NCBI RefSeq assembly: GCF_023336755.1
Contig: NZ_JALZWP010000013.1
Location: 1-64,000, forward strand
Length of the DNA: 64,000 nucleotides
Reading direction: 5' to 3'
Source of the DNA: Roseinatronobacter domitianus
Lineage (GTDB): Bacteria; Pseudomonadota; Alphaproteobacteria; Rhodobacterales; Rhodobacteraceae
Below, piece after piece: positions 7,317 to 16,954 of this stretch. The notes beneath the pieces are model-generated. The model had not been told where the DNA came from and did no database searches. It saw only the letters and a program-made list of their open reading frames with translations. Numbering within the stretch: position 1 is the first letter of the stretch; each line of letters starts with the position of its first letter. Position numbers and translations under genes: made by a program.

Positions 7317-8711
7317 TTAGGGCAGCCATTTCTGCACCAACCGCACCACGCGCTTGACCGTAGCATTATCAAACAGTTTGTCAGAGAAATAGGCCCCTGC
7401 GCCGCGTTTGCCGATTTCCGCCAATGTCGGGTAGGGCAGAACCGTGTTGGCGATGGCCGAAAGTTTCATCCTGTTGGCAATGGCCAACGCGTAGGGCGCG
7501 ATCAACTCGCCCGCCTGACGGCCTACAATGGTGCAGCCCACGGGGCGGCCATTCGCGACCATCAGCTTTAGAAAGCCCTTGGTCGCGCCTTCGGCCTGTG
7601 CGCGGTCTATCTGGTCGTAACCCACTTTATGCACCGACAGTTTAATGCCGTATTCTTTGCGCGCCTCCGCCTCTGACAGGCCGACATGCGCCAGTTCCGG
7701 GTCGGTATAGGTAACATGCGGGATATGGTCGGCCCTGGCCTTGGCGGGCAGGCCGAACAGCATGGCGCGGATAATGATGCCCGCGTGATAGCCTGCCAGA
7801 TGCGTAAACTGTCCTTTGCCCGCCACGTCGCCAATAGCATAGACGCGTTTATTGCTGCTGCGCAAATCGGCGCCGACCTTCACGCCCGTCCGGTCGGTTT
7901 TGACACCTGCGCGGTCCAGATCCAACTTGTCGATATTCGGTTTGCGCCCAACCGCGACCAGCAGGTGTGTGCCGGTAAAGATGGTGCCGCCCTTGACCTG
8001 CACCTCTATCGCGCCGGCGCGGCCTGACAGTGTTTCGACCTGAGCACCCTCGACAATGTCGATGCCCTCGGCCCGCAAGCTGGCCAGCACCACGGCTGCG
8101 GCGTCCGGGTCGTCGCGGCCCATTGCCTTTGCGCCTTCGATCACCGTCACCTCTGCCCCAAGGCGGCGATGCGCCAGTGCCATTTCCAACCCGATAGGGC
8201 CGCCGCCGATAACCAGCAAATGGCCGGGGCAGGCCTTTTGGTCGAACACGGTTTCATTTGTCATGTAGGCGACGGTGTCGATGCCGTCGATTGGTGGGAC
8301 GAATGCGGTGGACCCTGTCGAAATCACAAACCGCCGTGCCTTCACCGTGGTGCCGTTCACCTCAACGCGATCTGGCCCGGTGAATCGGCCATAGCCTTGC
8401 AGCACCTGCACGCCCAAGCCCTCGAACCGTTCGACCGAATCATGCGGCGCGATGGCGGCGATGGTGGCTTTGACATGGTCCATGGCGGCGGTGAAATCGG
8501 CCGCGCTGGGCTTGGTGCCGCGCGCTTTGACGTCCCGCGCCTGCGCCAGCAGCGCCTTGGACGGCACGCAGCCATAGTTCAGGCAGTCGCCACCCATCTT
8601 GTGGCCTTCGATCAGCACCACCCGCGCGCCCATCTGCACCGCCCCCGCTGCCACCGACAGCCCGCCAGAGCCGCCACCGATAACGCAGATATCCGTTGTG
8701 ATCGTGCTCAT
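7317..8711 (-). CDS. FAD-dependent pyridine nucleotide-disulfide oxidoreductase (mercuric reductase/Lpd-like)
   Basis: The product has 464 residues. The FAD-binding motif GGGSGGLSVAAGA, the redox-active disulfide GGDCLNYGCVPSKA, the NAD-binding GGGPIGLEMA, the second FAD motif YAIGDVAG and a C-terminal dimerisation domain define the dihydrolipoamide dehydrogenase/mercuric reductase class. The N-terminal HMA domain and C-terminal Cys pair of true mercuric reductase are absent, and no acyltransferase E2 gene is near. ATG at 8711 has AAGGAG upstream and overlaps the stop of the TVP38-like gene (ATGA). Fusions and pairings of these two families are common, so they probably work together, perhaps in membrane-linked redox chemistry. 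Substrate unknown. Confidence 0.88.
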   Translation of the reverse strand: MSTITTDICVIGGGSGGLSVAAGAVQMGARVVLIEGHKMGGDCLNYGCVPSKALLAQARDVKARGTKPSAADFTAAMDHVKATIAAIAPHDSVERFEGLGVQVLQGYGRFTGPDRVEVNGTTVKARRFVISTGSTAFVPPIDGIDTVAYMTNETVFDQKACPGHLLVIGGGPIGLEMALAHRRLGAEVTVIEGAKAMGRDDPDAAAVVLASLRAEGIDIVEGAQVETLSGRAGAIEVQVKGGTIFTGTHLLVAVGRKPNIDKLDLDRAGVKTDRTGVKVGADLRSSNKRVYAIGDVAGKGQFTHLAGYHAGIIIRAMLFGLPAKARADHIPHVTYTDPELAHVGLSEAEARKEYGIKLSVHKVGYDQIDRAQAEGATKGFLKLMVANGRPVGCTIVGRQAGELIAPYALAIANRMKLSAIANTVLPYPTLAEIGKRGAGAYFSDKLFDNATVKRVVRLVQKWLP

Positions 8712-9436
8712 GTCTTGCGCTCCTTGCGGATGGATTTGACGATGTTGGGCAGGAAGGACAACGCCGCCAAGCCCAGCAGCGGGCCGATGATATGCGGTTC
8801 GAATATAATGCCCAGATTGGGGGTTTCCCCGCGTGCGAAGACCTCGCCCAGTCCGACACCGACCCAAGTGTAGACAATTCCGCCGGGGATGATGCCGAAA
8901 AACGTCGTTGCGGCAAAGACCGACAGGCGCACGCCAATCAGCGCGGGGATGATGTTGGCCACGAAAAACGGCAGCACCGGCACCAACCGCATCGAAAACA
9001 ACACCGAGGCGCCATTGTCGCGGATGGCTTGCGTCATGCGTTTGACGCGCCCGTCGCTCGCATCGATCTTTTCAGCCAAGCCTTTACCCAAGCCGGTGCG
9101 CACGGCCAGAAATATCAACACAGCGCCGATGGTCGCGCCAAGGATGTTGAACAATGCTCCCGGAAACAGCCCGAACAGAAAGCCGCCGGTCAGCGTGGCG
9201 GGGGTCGCGCCGGGCAGCGAAAAGGCCACAATGACAATGTAGGCGGCGACAAAGGCAAACGCCGTCAGGGTGTAATTGGCATCGCGGAAGGCCAGAAGCG
9301 CCTCGCGGTTGTCGCGCAGCGCGTCAAAGCTCAGGTAGTCGCGCAGCGCGACGGCGCCGATGATGGCTACCAATATCACGGCGATAAGCGGCAGCCTTGC
9401 GCGCCATCTGGACGGGGGCGGGTCGGGGAAGGTCAC
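8708..9436 (-). CDS. TVP38/TMEM64 (VTT-domain, DedA-like) membrane protein
   Basis: The product has 242 residues with about five to six hydrophobic segments. The central VTT/SNARE-associated domain (about residues 60-195) contains the SLPGATPATLTGGFLFG signature and the RLVPVLPFFVANIIPALIGV segment typical of this family. The GTG at 9436 is preferred because AAGGA lies 8 bases upstream; a longer frame from 9541 begins in GC-poor intergenic DNA and has no hydrophobic start. Family members are thought to be lipid scramblases or transporters. The gene overlaps the following reductase by 4 bases. Confidence 0.88.
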   Translation of the reverse strand: MTFPDPPPSRWRARLPLIAVILVAIIGAVALRDYLSFDALRDNREALLAFRDANYTLTAFAFVAAYIVIVAFSLPGATPATLTGGFLFGLFPGALFNILGATIGAVLIFLAVRTGLGKGLAEKIDASDGRVKRMTQAIRDNGASVLFSMRLVPVLPFFVANIIPALIGVRLSVFAATTFFGIIPGGIVYTWVGVGLGEVFARGETPNLGIIFEPHIIGPLLGLAALSFLPNIVKSIRKERKT

Positions 9437-9713
9437 GGGATGATCCTTTTGGTCAGGGTTACAGGCTGCACTTCGCCCTGAATGCCGCATGTGTTGCGAA
9501 TGTGACAGCCTTATCACGGCTGGTTGATCGGGCGTGACCACATCGGGGCGAATGTTTCAATTCCGCACCAATTGCGGCACGTCCCCCGGTTTTCCGAATT
9601 GACTTGGCCGGGCGGGCCTTGTAACTCGCGCATCTGAGATTGATTGGCCGCCGATTCCGGCAGGAAGCCCGCGTGCCATAACGATTGTATCATACTGACA
9701 AGGACGCCAAGCG

Positions 9714-9848
9714 ATGAAACGCACATTCCAGCCCAGCAATCTGGTTCGCAAGCACCGTCACGGGTTCCGCGCGCGCATGGCCACCAAGGCTGGCCGCAAG
9801 ATTATCAACGCGCGCCGCCGCATGGGCCGCAAGAAGCTGACGGCCTAA
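9714..9848 (+). CDS. rpmH: 50S ribosomal protein L34
   Basis: A 44-residue basic protein, [20 protein letters not shown], then [19 protein letters not shown]: the full L34 sequence at the usual length. AAGGA lies 10 bases upstream of the ATG. It starts the conserved rpmH-rnpA-yidD-yidC block. Confidence 0.98.
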   Translation: MKRTFQPSNLVRKHRHGFRARMATKAGRKIINARRRMGRKKLTA

Positions 9849-9875
9849 GCCGTCCGGCCCGGTTCGGGCCGCGCT

Positions 9876-10298
9876 ATGGGTGACAGCATGAATGCGCCGG
9901 GTTCAGACAAGGTGAGGAACGATGCCTCGCCGCGGTCTGGCCCGGCGTCGTCATGCGTGGCTGTCGAAACTCTGAAGCAGCGTGCCGATTTTCTGCGCGC
10001 TGCGAAAGCGAAACGGGCGCCATGCCCGGCGTTTTTGTTGCAAGCCCGGCACCGCGACGAGGCCGCGCTTATTCGCATTGGCTACACCTGTTCCAAGAAA
10101 ATCGGCAATGCTGTCGCGCGCAATCGCGCCAAGCGCCGCCTGCGTGCAATGGCGCGGCAGGTGATGGCGCAGCATGGTCGCGCGGGTTGGGACTATGTTC
10201 TGGTTGGTCGGCCCGGTGCGACTGTGGACCATGATTTCGCGGCTATGGTCGCAGATCTGGAACGCGCGCTGGGCAAGCTGCATGGGGGGGCGCAATGA
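9876..10298 (+). CDS. rnpA: Ribonuclease P protein component
   Basis: This protein supports the catalytic RNA of RNase P, which removes 5' leaders from pre-tRNAs. The conserved core starts at about residue 28 ([18 protein letters not shown]) and includes the RNR signature in [17 protein letters not shown]. The length (140 residues) is slightly above the family average because of a nonconserved N-terminal extension; the start could also be ATG 9888 or a GTG near 9957, as no strong ribosome binding site decides it. It lies 27 bases after rpmH and overlaps yidD by 4 bases. Confidence 0.95.
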   Translation: MGDSMNAPGSDKVRNDASPRSGPASSCVAVETLKQRADFLRAAKAKRAPCPAFLLQARHRDEAALIRIGYTCSKKIGNAVARNRAKRRLRAMARQVMAQHGRAGWDYVLVGRPGATVDHDFAAMVADLERALGKLHGGAQ

Positions 10299-10570
10299 CC
10301 CCAATGGCATGGATTGTCTCGGTGCCCATCCGGTTTTATCGCGTGGTGTTCAGCCCTTGGGTGGGACATGGCTGCCGGTTCCAGCCGACATGCTCGGCCT
10401 ATGCGATGGAAGCTCTGGCGCGTCATGGGGCGATCAAAGGCACATGGTTGACGGTTCGCCGTCTTGGGCGCTGTCAGCCTTTGGGCAGTTCGGGCTATGA
10501 TCCGGTTCCCGGCGCAGACCCGAACCACGATGCCTGCCAATCTCATACCGGCCAGCACGGAAAGGACTGA
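10295..10570 (+). CDS. yidD: YidD membrane protein insertion efficiency factor
   Basis: A 91-residue member of the YidD family. The core is intact: [23 protein letters not shown] in segments, then [14 protein letters not shown] and [17 protein letters not shown] with the conserved Cys residues. YidD assists membrane protein insertion together with YidC at the inner membrane. The start overlaps rnpA (ATGA) and ttcA begins one base after its stop, so the block is one operon. Confidence 0.95.
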   Translation: MTPMAWIVSVPIRFYRVVFSPWVGHGCRFQPTCSAYAMEALARHGAIKGTWLTVRRLGRCQPLGSSGYDPVPGADPNHDACQSHTGQHGKD

Positions 10571-10571
10571 C

Positions 10572-11417
10572 ATGTTCGACGATACCGACCTGCCGCCGCT
10601 GCTGCAAAACGCGCCTGACAGCACCGAATTTCGCAAGCTGCGCAAACGCATCATCCGCGAAACCCGTGCGGCCATCGACCAATACGGCATGATAGAGCCG
10701 GGCGCGCGCTGGCTGGTCTGCCTGTCGGGCGGCAAGGACAGCTACACGCTGCTGGCCGCGCTGGTCGAATTGCAATGGCGCGGCTTGTTGCCGGTCGAAC
10801 TGCTGGCCTGCAATCTGGATCAGGGGCAACCGGGCTTTCCGGCGACCGTGCTACCCGAGTTCCTGACGAAAATGCAGGTGCCCCACCGGATTGAATATCA
10901 AGACACCTATTCCATCGTGATGGACAAGGTGCCCGCAGGCCGCACCTATTGTGCCCTGTGTTCGCGGTTGCGGCGCGGCAACCTGTATCGGGTCGCGCGG
11001 GAAGAAGGGTGCAGCGCTATCGTTCTGGGCCATCACCGCGACGACCTGCTGGAAACCTTCTTCATGAACCTCTTTCACGGCGGGCGCACGGCGACCATGC
11101 CGCCCAAGCTGCTGAACGAAGAAGGCGACCTGTTCGTTTATCGTCCCTTGGCCTTTATCGCTGAAGAGGATTGTGACCGGTTCGCACGCGCCATGAATTA
11201 CCCGATTATTCCCTGCGACCTGTGCGGGTCGCAAGACGGGTTGCAACGGATGCAGGTTAAAGCGCTCTTGAACGAATGGGAAAAACGCACGCCCGGACGG
11301 CGCAACAAGATGTTTCGGGCGCTGCTGAATGTGCGCCCCTCGCACATGCCGGACCCGGAGTTGTTCGACTTTCTTGGGCTTGCGCGCGAAAACGCCGGGC
11401 AGGAAGACACTGTTTGA
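10572..11417 (+). CDS. ttcA: tRNA 2-thiocytidine biosynthesis protein TtcA
   Basis: The product has 281 residues. The PP-loop [12 protein letters not shown] binds ATP, and cysteine pairs in [11 protein letters not shown] and CDLCGSQDG provide the Fe-S ligands and catalytic cysteines of TtcA, which thiolates cytidine 32 in certain tRNAs. The [19 protein letters not shown] segment is also characteristic. The ATG at 10572 directly follows the yidD stop. Its place between yidD and yidC is a variation on the usual bacterial order. Confidence 0.95.
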   Translation: MFDDTDLPPLLQNAPDSTEFRKLRKRIIRETRAAIDQYGMIEPGARWLVCLSGGKDSYTLLAALVELQWRGLLPVELLACNLDQGQPGFPATVLPEFLTKMQVPHRIEYQDTYSIVMDKVPAGRTYCALCSRLRRGNLYRVAREEGCSAIVLGHHRDDLLETFFMNLFHGGRTATMPPKLLNEEGDLFVYRPLAFIAEEDCDRFARAMNYPIIPCDLCGSQDGLQRMQVKALLNEWEKRTPGRRNKMFRALLNVRPSHMPDPELFDFLGLARENAGQEDTV

Positions 11418-11517
11418 CGGGCATGTGACCCCGCCTTTCCGGGAAAACCGCTTGACCTTTGCGCGCCCCTTCTGTTGAACCGGGCGCGATAGCCGCAATG
11501 ATAGGAACGCCCCTTCC

Positions 11518-13284
11518 ATGGACGATCAGAATCGTAATCTTCTTCTGGCATTCGCGCTTTCATTGCTGGTTCTTGTCGGCTGGATGTATATGTTCCCGCC
11601 GCCCGAACCCGTGGCGCCCACGGCGGAAGATGCCGCCGAGATGAGCCTGCCTCCCGCAGAGGGTGCGCGGGCCATGGCCGATGCCGATGCGCCTGTGGCG
11701 GAAGAATTACCGCGTGTGACCATCGATACGCCGCGCCTGAAAGGCTCCATCAACATGCTGGGCGGGCGGATCGACGATCTGTCGTTGAAGGATTATTTCG
11801 AGAGCACGGATCCGGGATCCGACATTGTCCACCTGCTGACCCCAGAGGGCCGGAACGAAGCCTTCTACGCGCTGCAAGGCTGGCGCCCTGGCCGCGATAT
11901 GTCGTGGGAAGAGGTGCCCGGTGCGAATACGCCGTGGCAGGTTGTGGAAGGAACCACGCTGGCCCCCGGAAGCCCGGTGACGATTGCCTGGGAAAATGGC
12001 GCGGGCCTGCGCTTTACCCGCCGCTTCATGGTGGATGACAACTACATGTTCACCATCACGCAGGGCGTGGAAAACAGCGGCACCAACACCGCGCGCATGG
12101 CCCCTTACAGCCTGCTATCGCGCCATGGCGAACCCTCTGACCTGGAGAATTTCTTCATCAGCCATGAAGGCTTTATCGAGGTTGCCGACGGCACCTTGAC
12201 CGAGGAAGACTACGGTAATGTTCGCGATTTCCGCGTCGATGAGCGTGAAGGCACACATGCCCGCGTTGTCGAAGTGCAGGAAAACGGCTGGCTTGGTATT
12301 GCCGATAAATACTGGATGGCCACCATCATCCCGGTTCCGGGCGAAAGCTTTACGGCTGTCTCGCGCTATATTCCGGCTCGCGACGTCTATCAAACCCGCG
12401 CCGACCTGCCCACCGTGACTGTCGGACCGGGAGAGCGCGCCGAAGCGCAGACCATGCTCTTTGCCGGGGCCAAGGAATGGACCACGTTGCGCACCTACGA
12501 ATCGGAGCTGGGCATTGATCGCTTCATCGACGCGATCGACTGGGGCTGGTTCTTCTTCCTGACCAAACCCATCTTCGCCACGCTCTATTTCATCGAAGGC
12601 CTGCTGGGCAATATGGGCTGGTCGATCATCGCGCTGACCTTGCTTATCAAGGCCGTGTTGCTGCCGCTCGCGTGGAAATCCTATGTCAGCATGGCGCGGA
12701 TGAAGGAACTTCAGCCAGAGATGCTGGCGCTGAAGGAACGCGCGGGCGATGACCGCCAGAAGCTTCAGCAAGAAATGATGAAGCTTTACAAGGAAAAGAA
12801 GGTCAACCCCGCGGCGGGGTGTCTGCCGATACTGCTGCAAATTCCGATCTTCTTCTCGCTGTATAAGGTGATCTTTGTCACCATCGACTTGCGCCACGCC
12901 GAATGGTTCGGGGTGTTCAATGATCTGTCTGCGCCCGACCCGACCTCGCTTTACAACCTGTTTGGTCTGCTGCCTTGGGCGGCGCCGGGGCCGGAAAGCA
13001 TTTTGTCGCTGGTCTTTATCGGGATTTTGCCGATCTTCCTGGGCATTTCGATGTTCTTCCAGATGCGCCTGAACCCCGCGCCGACCGAACCCATTCAGCA
13101 AGCTGTCATGACATGGATGCCGTGGATATTCATGTTCATGCTGGGCTGGTTCGCATCGGGGCTGGTTCTGTATTGGATCGCGAACAACACGATCACGTTT
13201 ATTCAGCAATACTCGATCATGACCATGCACGGGTCGCGACCGGACCTGCTGGGCAATATCGGCGTGAAAAAGAAGAAGAGCTAG
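11518..13284 (+). CDS. yidC: Membrane protein insertase YidC
   Basis: At 588 residues this is the Gram-negative long form. An N-terminal transmembrane helix (residues about 5-23), a large periplasmic domain (about 40-345) and the conserved C-terminal 60KD_IMP domain with five helices are present. In the latter, ARMKELQPEM...LKERAGDDRQKLQQEMMKLY and AAGCLPILLQIPIFFSLYKV are diagnostic. YidC inserts and folds inner-membrane proteins, alone or with SecYEG. The C-terminal tail is basic (KKKKS), as is common. 100 bases separate it from ttcA. Confidence 0.97.
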   Translation: MDDQNRNLLLAFALSLLVLVGWMYMFPPPEPVAPTAEDAAEMSLPPAEGARAMADADAPVAEELPRVTIDTPRLKGSINMLGGRIDDLSLKDYFESTDPGSDIVHLLTPEGRNEAFYALQGWRPGRDMSWEEVPGANTPWQVVEGTTLAPGSPVTIAWENGAGLRFTRRFMVDDNYMFTITQGVENSGTNTARMAPYSLLSRHGEPSDLENFFISHEGFIEVADGTLTEEDYGNVRDFRVDEREGTHARVVEVQENGWLGIADKYWMATIIPVPGESFTAVSRYIPARDVYQTRADLPTVTVGPGERAEAQTMLFAGAKEWTTLRTYESELGIDRFIDAIDWGWFFFLTKPIFATLYFIEGLLGNMGWSIIALTLLIKAVLLPLAWKSYVSMARMKELQPEMLALKERAGDDRQKLQQEMMKLYKEKKVNPAAGCLPILLQIPIFFSLYKVIFVTIDLRHAEWFGVFNDLSAPDPTSLYNLFGLLPWAAPGPESILSLVFIGILPIFLGISMFFQMRLNPAPTEPIQQAVMTWMPWIFMFMLGWFASGLVLYWIANNTITFIQQYSIMTMHGSRPDLLGNIGVKKKKS

Positions 13285-13288
13285 GGCC

Positions 13289-14032
13289 TTGGGGTGGCGG
13301 CTGGCGCATATCTTCCGTCACCCCATCAAGGCGCATGGGCGAGAGCGGCTTGACGCGGTCGATTTGACCGAAGGTCGCTGTCTGCCGTTCGACCGGCACT
13401 GGGCGGTTGCACATGATGGCGCCATGCTGATGCCGGGCTGGAACCCCTGCATGAACTTCACGCGCGGGGCCAAGACATCGGCCCTGCAAGCGATTGATGC
13501 AGCATGGGACGGCGCGAAGCTGACGCTGACCCATCCCGACCTTGCGCCGCTGACCTTCGAGCCGGACACCGCTGACGGCGAGGCTGCATTTCTGGACTGG
13601 GTTCGTCCTTTGCACGGGTCAGAGCGTGCCGGGCCTGCCAAGCTGGTCACAGCCGGGCGCGGTATGACCGATACCGATTTCGAATCCGTGTCCATCCTGA
13701 ACCTTGCGTCCAACGCCGCATTAAGCGCCCAGCTTGGCGCGGAACTTGGCCTTGACCGCTGGCGCGCGAATCTGTGGCTGGAGGGTCTGGAACCTTGGGC
13801 CGAATGCGCGTGGATTGGCCGCGAGTTGGTCATCGGGGCCACACGTTTGCGGATTGTGGAACCCATTGGTCGTTGCCGTGCCACGATGGTGGATTGCGCC
13901 ACAGGTCAGATCGACCACGACACGCTTAAAGCGCTGCGCATCGCGCGGGGCGATACGAATTTCGGCGTTTACGCCACCGTCATCCAATCCGGCCCGATCC
14001 GCGCGGGCGATGTTGTGGAGCTTGTCGCATGA
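13289..14032 (+). CDS. MOSC domain-containing protein
   Basis: The product has 247 residues. The N-terminal beta-barrel segment (IFRHPIKAHGRERL...LPFDRHWAV) and the MOSC core (about 110-245), with RWRANLWLEGL, EPIGRCRATMVD and GDTNFGVYA, match molybdenum cofactor sulfurase C-terminal domain proteins. These are thought to carry sulfur or bind Mo cofactor; the conserved Cys is in GRCRATMVDC. The best start is TTG at 13289, 4 bases after yidC. It overlaps yihA by 4 bases. A role in delivering sulfur to a molybdoenzyme is an inference. Confidence 0.85.
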   Translation: MGWRLAHIFRHPIKAHGRERLDAVDLTEGRCLPFDRHWAVAHDGAMLMPGWNPCMNFTRGAKTSALQAIDAAWDGAKLTLTHPDLAPLTFEPDTADGEAAFLDWVRPLHGSERAGPAKLVTAGRGMTDTDFESVSILNLASNAALSAQLGAELGLDRWRANLWLEGLEPWAECAWIGRELVIGATRLRIVEPIGRCRATMVDCATGQIDHDTLKALRIARGDTNFGVYATVIQSGPIRAGDVVELVA

Positions 14033-14682
14033 CTGTGCTGCCTTTCCCCTTGGCCCCAGAGGCCGATGACCAGAGTATTGAACAGGGCCGCAAGCTGCTG
14101 ACCGGGCAGGTCGATTTCCTGAAAGGCGTGGTCGCCATGGACGGGCTGCCCCCGGCCGACCGGATGGAAGTGTGTTTTGCGGGGCGCTCGAACGTGGGCA
14201 AGTCCAGCCTTATCAACGCGCTTACCGGTCGCCGCGCCATCGCGCGCACGTCGAACACGCCGGGGCGCACGCAAGAGATCAATTTCTTTACTGCGGGTGA
14301 CAGCCATTACCTTGTGGACCTGCCGGGCTATGGTTTTGCCAAAGCGCCCATCCCGGTGGTCGAGAAATGGCAACGCCTGCTGAAAGCCTATCTATCGGGC
14401 CGCGCCACCTTGCGCCGTGCCTTCCTGCTGATTGACATGCGTCACGGCGTGAAGGATGTGGATGCAGAGATCATGCGGATGCTCGACACCTCTGCCGTGA
14501 CCTTTCAAGTGGTGCTGACCAAGGCCGACAAGATCGGCACGGCCGCGCGCGAAAAAACGCTGGCACAGGTGCGCGAAAAGCTGTCCAAACACGCCGCCGC
14601 CTACCCGGAACTTGTGGTCACCTCGTCCGAGACGGGTGACGGTATCGCCAACCTGCGCGCGATTATCGCGGGTCTGACCTGA
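14029..14682 (+). CDS. yihA: Ribosome biogenesis GTP-binding protein YihA/YsxC
   Basis: A 217-residue Era-like GTPase: G1 GRSNVGKSS, switch region [12 protein letters not shown]3 [10 protein letters not shown]4 TKADK and a G5-like SSETGDG. The family (EngB) is needed for large ribosomal subunit assembly. It overlaps the MOSC gene at the start and shares one base with argB at the end. Confidence 0.95.
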   Translation: MTVLPFPLAPEADDQSIEQGRKLLTGQVDFLKGVVAMDGLPPADRMEVCFAGRSNVGKSSLINALTGRRAIARTSNTPGRTQEINFFTAGDSHYLVDLPGYGFAKAPIPVVEKWQRLLKAYLSGRATLRRAFLLIDMRHGVKDVDAEIMRMLDTSAVTFQVVLTKADKIGTAAREKTLAQVREKLSKHAAAYPELVVTSSETGDGIANLRAIIAGLT

Positions 14683-15572
14683 TGAAGAAGCAAAAGCCCA
14701 TGTCCCAAGATTGGTTCGCCACCGCCCGCACCTTGTCAGAGGCGTTGCCCTATCTGCAACGCTATGCGGGCGCCATCGTCGTCATCAAATTCGGTGGTCA
14801 CGCCATGGGCGATGCCGAGGAAATGGCCAGCTTCGCGCGTGATATCGTGCTGATGCGGCAAGTGGGCGTGAACCCGGTTATCGTGCATGGCGGCGGTCCC
14901 ATGATTAACGAGATGCTGGGCAAGCTGAACATTCAATCCGACTTCGTGCGCGGCAAACGCGTGACCGATGCCGCGACCATGGAAGTGGTCGAAATGGTGC
15001 TGTCGGGTCTGGTCAACAAACGTATCGTGCAGGCCATTCAGGACGAAGGCGGGCGCGCCGTGGGGCTGTCGGGCAAGGATGGCGGCATGATCGCCTGCGA
15101 GGCGGACGACCCCGAACTGGGCCTTGTAGGCCGCCCGGTCGCGGTGAATACCGACCTGCTGCACCATCTGTTCACCGGTGGGTTCATCCCGGTGATTGCG
15201 CCTTTGGGCATGGGCCAAGAGGGCGAGACCTACAACATCAACGGCGACACGGTTGCAGGCATCATCGCCGCCGCGTTGAAAGCGGACCGGCTGTTGTTGC
15301 TGACCGACACGGCCGGGGTGAAAGACGCCAATGGCGACGTGGTCACGCAGCTTTCGCCCGCCCATGTGCGCGACCTGACCGACCAAGGCGTGATCGCGGG
15401 GGGCATGATCCCGAAAACTGAAACCGCGCTGACAGCCATTGCGGGCGGGGTGCGCGCGGCGGTTATCATGGATGGGCGCGCGCCCAATGCCTGTTTGTTG
15501 GAATTGTTCACAGATCACGGGGCGGGCAGCATCATCCGCGACAGTGACCCTCAGATCCTACCAAAGGCCTAG
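14682..15572 (+). CDS. argB: Acetylglutamate kinase
   Basis: ArgB phosphorylates N-acetyl-L-glutamate in arginine biosynthesis. The 296-residue protein has KFGGHAM (phosphate binding), VHGGGPMIN, the [18 protein letters not shown] region with the substrate-binding Arg, [14 protein letters not shown] and [14 protein letters not shown]. The first ATG overlaps the yihA stop; an internal ATG at 14700 is also possible. argG lies elsewhere in this window (49047), so the arginine genes are scattered. Confidence 0.96.
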   Translation: MKKQKPMSQDWFATARTLSEALPYLQRYAGAIVVIKFGGHAMGDAEEMASFARDIVLMRQVGVNPVIVHGGGPMINEMLGKLNIQSDFVRGKRVTDAATMEVVEMVLSGLVNKRIVQAIQDEGGRAVGLSGKDGGMIACEADDPELGLVGRPVAVNTDLLHHLFTGGFIPVIAPLGMGQEGETYNINGDTVAGIIAAALKADRLLLLTDTAGVKDANGDVVTQLSPAHVRDLTDQGVIAGGMIPKTETALTAIAGGVRAAVIMDGRAPNACLLELFTDHGAGSIIRDSDPQILPKA

Positions 15573-15575
15573 CCG

Positions 15576-16223
15576 GTGCCGGGCCTTGCAAAGATTGCAG
15601 AGGCGGCCCGCGCGCAGGCGCTAGATATTGCGGGGCTGGTCGCGCAAGGCTCCGCGCCGATGCCCGAAAGGGTGCGGACGATCCTGCTTCTGGCCCCGGA
15701 CGAACCCCGCTTCTGGCCGCATTTTATCCAAAGCCCGGAATATCGCGATGGCGCGCCCGACCCGATGGACCGTTGGTCCTTACGGATCGTTGGCGCGCTG
15801 GCCAAGGAACTTGGCGCGCAACCGCTCTTTCCGTTCGCAACCCAGCCGCCGCACCCGTTCTACACATGGGCGCTGGCATCGGGCCGGGTATGGTCCTCGC
15901 CTGTGCAGTTTCTGGTCGGGGCAAGATCGGGGCTGTGGGCGTCCTATCGCGGGGCGCTTGGCTTTGCAGATGCACTGAACCCATTACCCAAGGTCGCCAA
16001 ACCCTGCGACAGTTGCGCCCAGCCCTGTGCCACCGCTTGCCCGGTGGGCGCGTTGACCCCGGCGGGATACAACACCGATGCGTGCCACGCGTATCTTGAC
16101 ACCAAGGCGGGCCAAGACTGCATGACCAACGGTTGCGCGGTGCGCCGGGCCTGTCCAGTCTCGACGGCCTTCGGGCGCGACCCGGCCCAATCTGCATTCC
16201 ACATGAGGCATTTTCACCGATGA
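15576..16223 (+). CDS. Two-cluster 4Fe-4S ferredoxin-like protein (QueG-related C-terminal part)
   Basis: The product has 215 residues from a GTG start. Two cysteine groups form a bacterial-ferredoxin-like arrangement: C144-x2-C147-x3-C151-x3-C155-P and C170, C182, C187, C193-P, together able to hold two [4Fe-4S] clusters. The layout resembles the Fe-S domain of epoxyqueuosine reductase QueG, but the cobalamin-binding DUF1730 part is not recognisable in the first 140 residues, which have no clear assignment. Widespread in Rhodobacterales between argB and a phosphatase gene. The redox partner is unknown. It overlaps the next gene by 4 bases. Confidence 0.75.
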   Translation: MPGLAKIAEAARAQALDIAGLVAQGSAPMPERVRTILLLAPDEPRFWPHFIQSPEYRDGAPDPMDRWSLRIVGALAKELGAQPLFPFATQPPHPFYTWALASGRVWSSPVQFLVGARSGLWASYRGALGFADALNPLPKVAKPCDSCAQPCATACPVGALTPAGYNTDACHAYLDTKAGQDCMTNGCAVRRACPVSTAFGRDPAQSAFHMRHFHR

Positions 16224-16723
16224 CATTGCGCCTGATCCTGACCCGCCATGCGAAATCCGACTGGGATAATCCGCTCGACAGCGATCATTCCCGTCCGCTC
16301 AGCGCGCGCGGAGTGGATTCCGCGCCGCGCATCGGGCGCTGGCTGTCGGGCAAGGGCTATCTGCCGGGGCAAGCGCTGGTGTCGGATGCCACGCGCACCC
16401 GGCAGACATGGGATCTGATCGCGGCTGAATTGCCCGACGCGCCTGTGCCGGAGGTTGACCGCTATCTTTACCTTGCCGGGCCGGACGTGCTGCTTGGCCG
16501 CCTGCGCCGGGCGACGGCGCCCTGCGTTATGCTCGTCGCGCATAACCCCGGCACGGGCGAATTCGCGGCGGCTGTGCTGCAAAGCCCCGTGGCCCATGAC
16601 GCTTTCAACCGCTATCCAACCTGCGCGACATTGGTTGCAGAGTTCGATCTGCCGGATTGGTCGTCGCTGGACTACAAGACGGGCCGCGCGGCAGATTTTA
16701 TCGTGCCGCGCGACCTGGACTAG
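16220..16723 (+). CDS. SixA-like histidine phosphatase
   Basis: The product has 167 residues. The catalytic TRHAKSDW (RHG-type motif with His phosphoacceptor), the Arg in SDATRTRQTWDL and the second His in LVAHNPGTGEF define the histidine phosphatase superfamily, closest to SixA, which dephosphorylates phosphohistidine proteins. The start overlaps the Fe-S gene (ATGA). Only 6 bases separate its stop from the convergent DUF1150 gene. Substrate unknown. Confidence 0.88.
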   Translation: MTLRLILTRHAKSDWDNPLDSDHSRPLSARGVDSAPRIGRWLSGKGYLPGQALVSDATRTRQTWDLIAAELPDAPVPEVDRYLYLAGPDVLLGRLRRATAPCVMLVAHNPGTGEFAAAVLQSPVAHDAFNRYPTCATLVAEFDLPDWSSLDYKTGRAADFIVPRDLD

Positions 16724-16729
16724 TTGGTG

Positions 16730-16954
16730 TCAATGCACGCTGACCGGCTCGAAATCGTTTTGGCGGGCCATCACAAAGGCCATCGTGCGGTTTGAGACCA
16801 GCGCAAGCTGATCGCCTTCCTCGTGGTGGATGGCATACATTTGCGTAACGCCTTCAAGCTGTTCCTGAATATCATCAGGCAGGTCCGCGACCTGCACCGG
16901 GCGGACATAGGCAATGGGCCGCGTGCTGGTCAGATTCGGGAATTTGGTATCCAT
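16730..16954 (-). CDS. DUF1150 family small protein
   Basis: The product has 74 residues: a conserved central block (RPVQVADLPDDIQEQ) followed by MYAIHHEEGDQLALVSNR. DUF1150 proteins occur in alphaproteobacteria, mostly directly after small heat-shock genes, as here, where the start shares one base with the Hsp20 stop. Function is not established; the context suggests a role in stress or proteostasis. Confidence 0.85.
   Translation of the reverse strand: MDTKFPNLTSTRPIAYVRPVQVADLPDDIQEQLEGVTQMYAIHHEEGDQLALVSNRTMAFVMARQNDFEPVSVH

Noticed and set aside
7317-8711. True mercuric reductase of a mer operon
   Set aside because: No HMA domain, no C-terminal Cys pair, no merR, merT or merP near it.
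15576-16223. Complete epoxyqueuosine reductase (queG)
   Set aside because: The protein is only 215 residues and lacks a recognisable cobalamin-binding N-terminal part.
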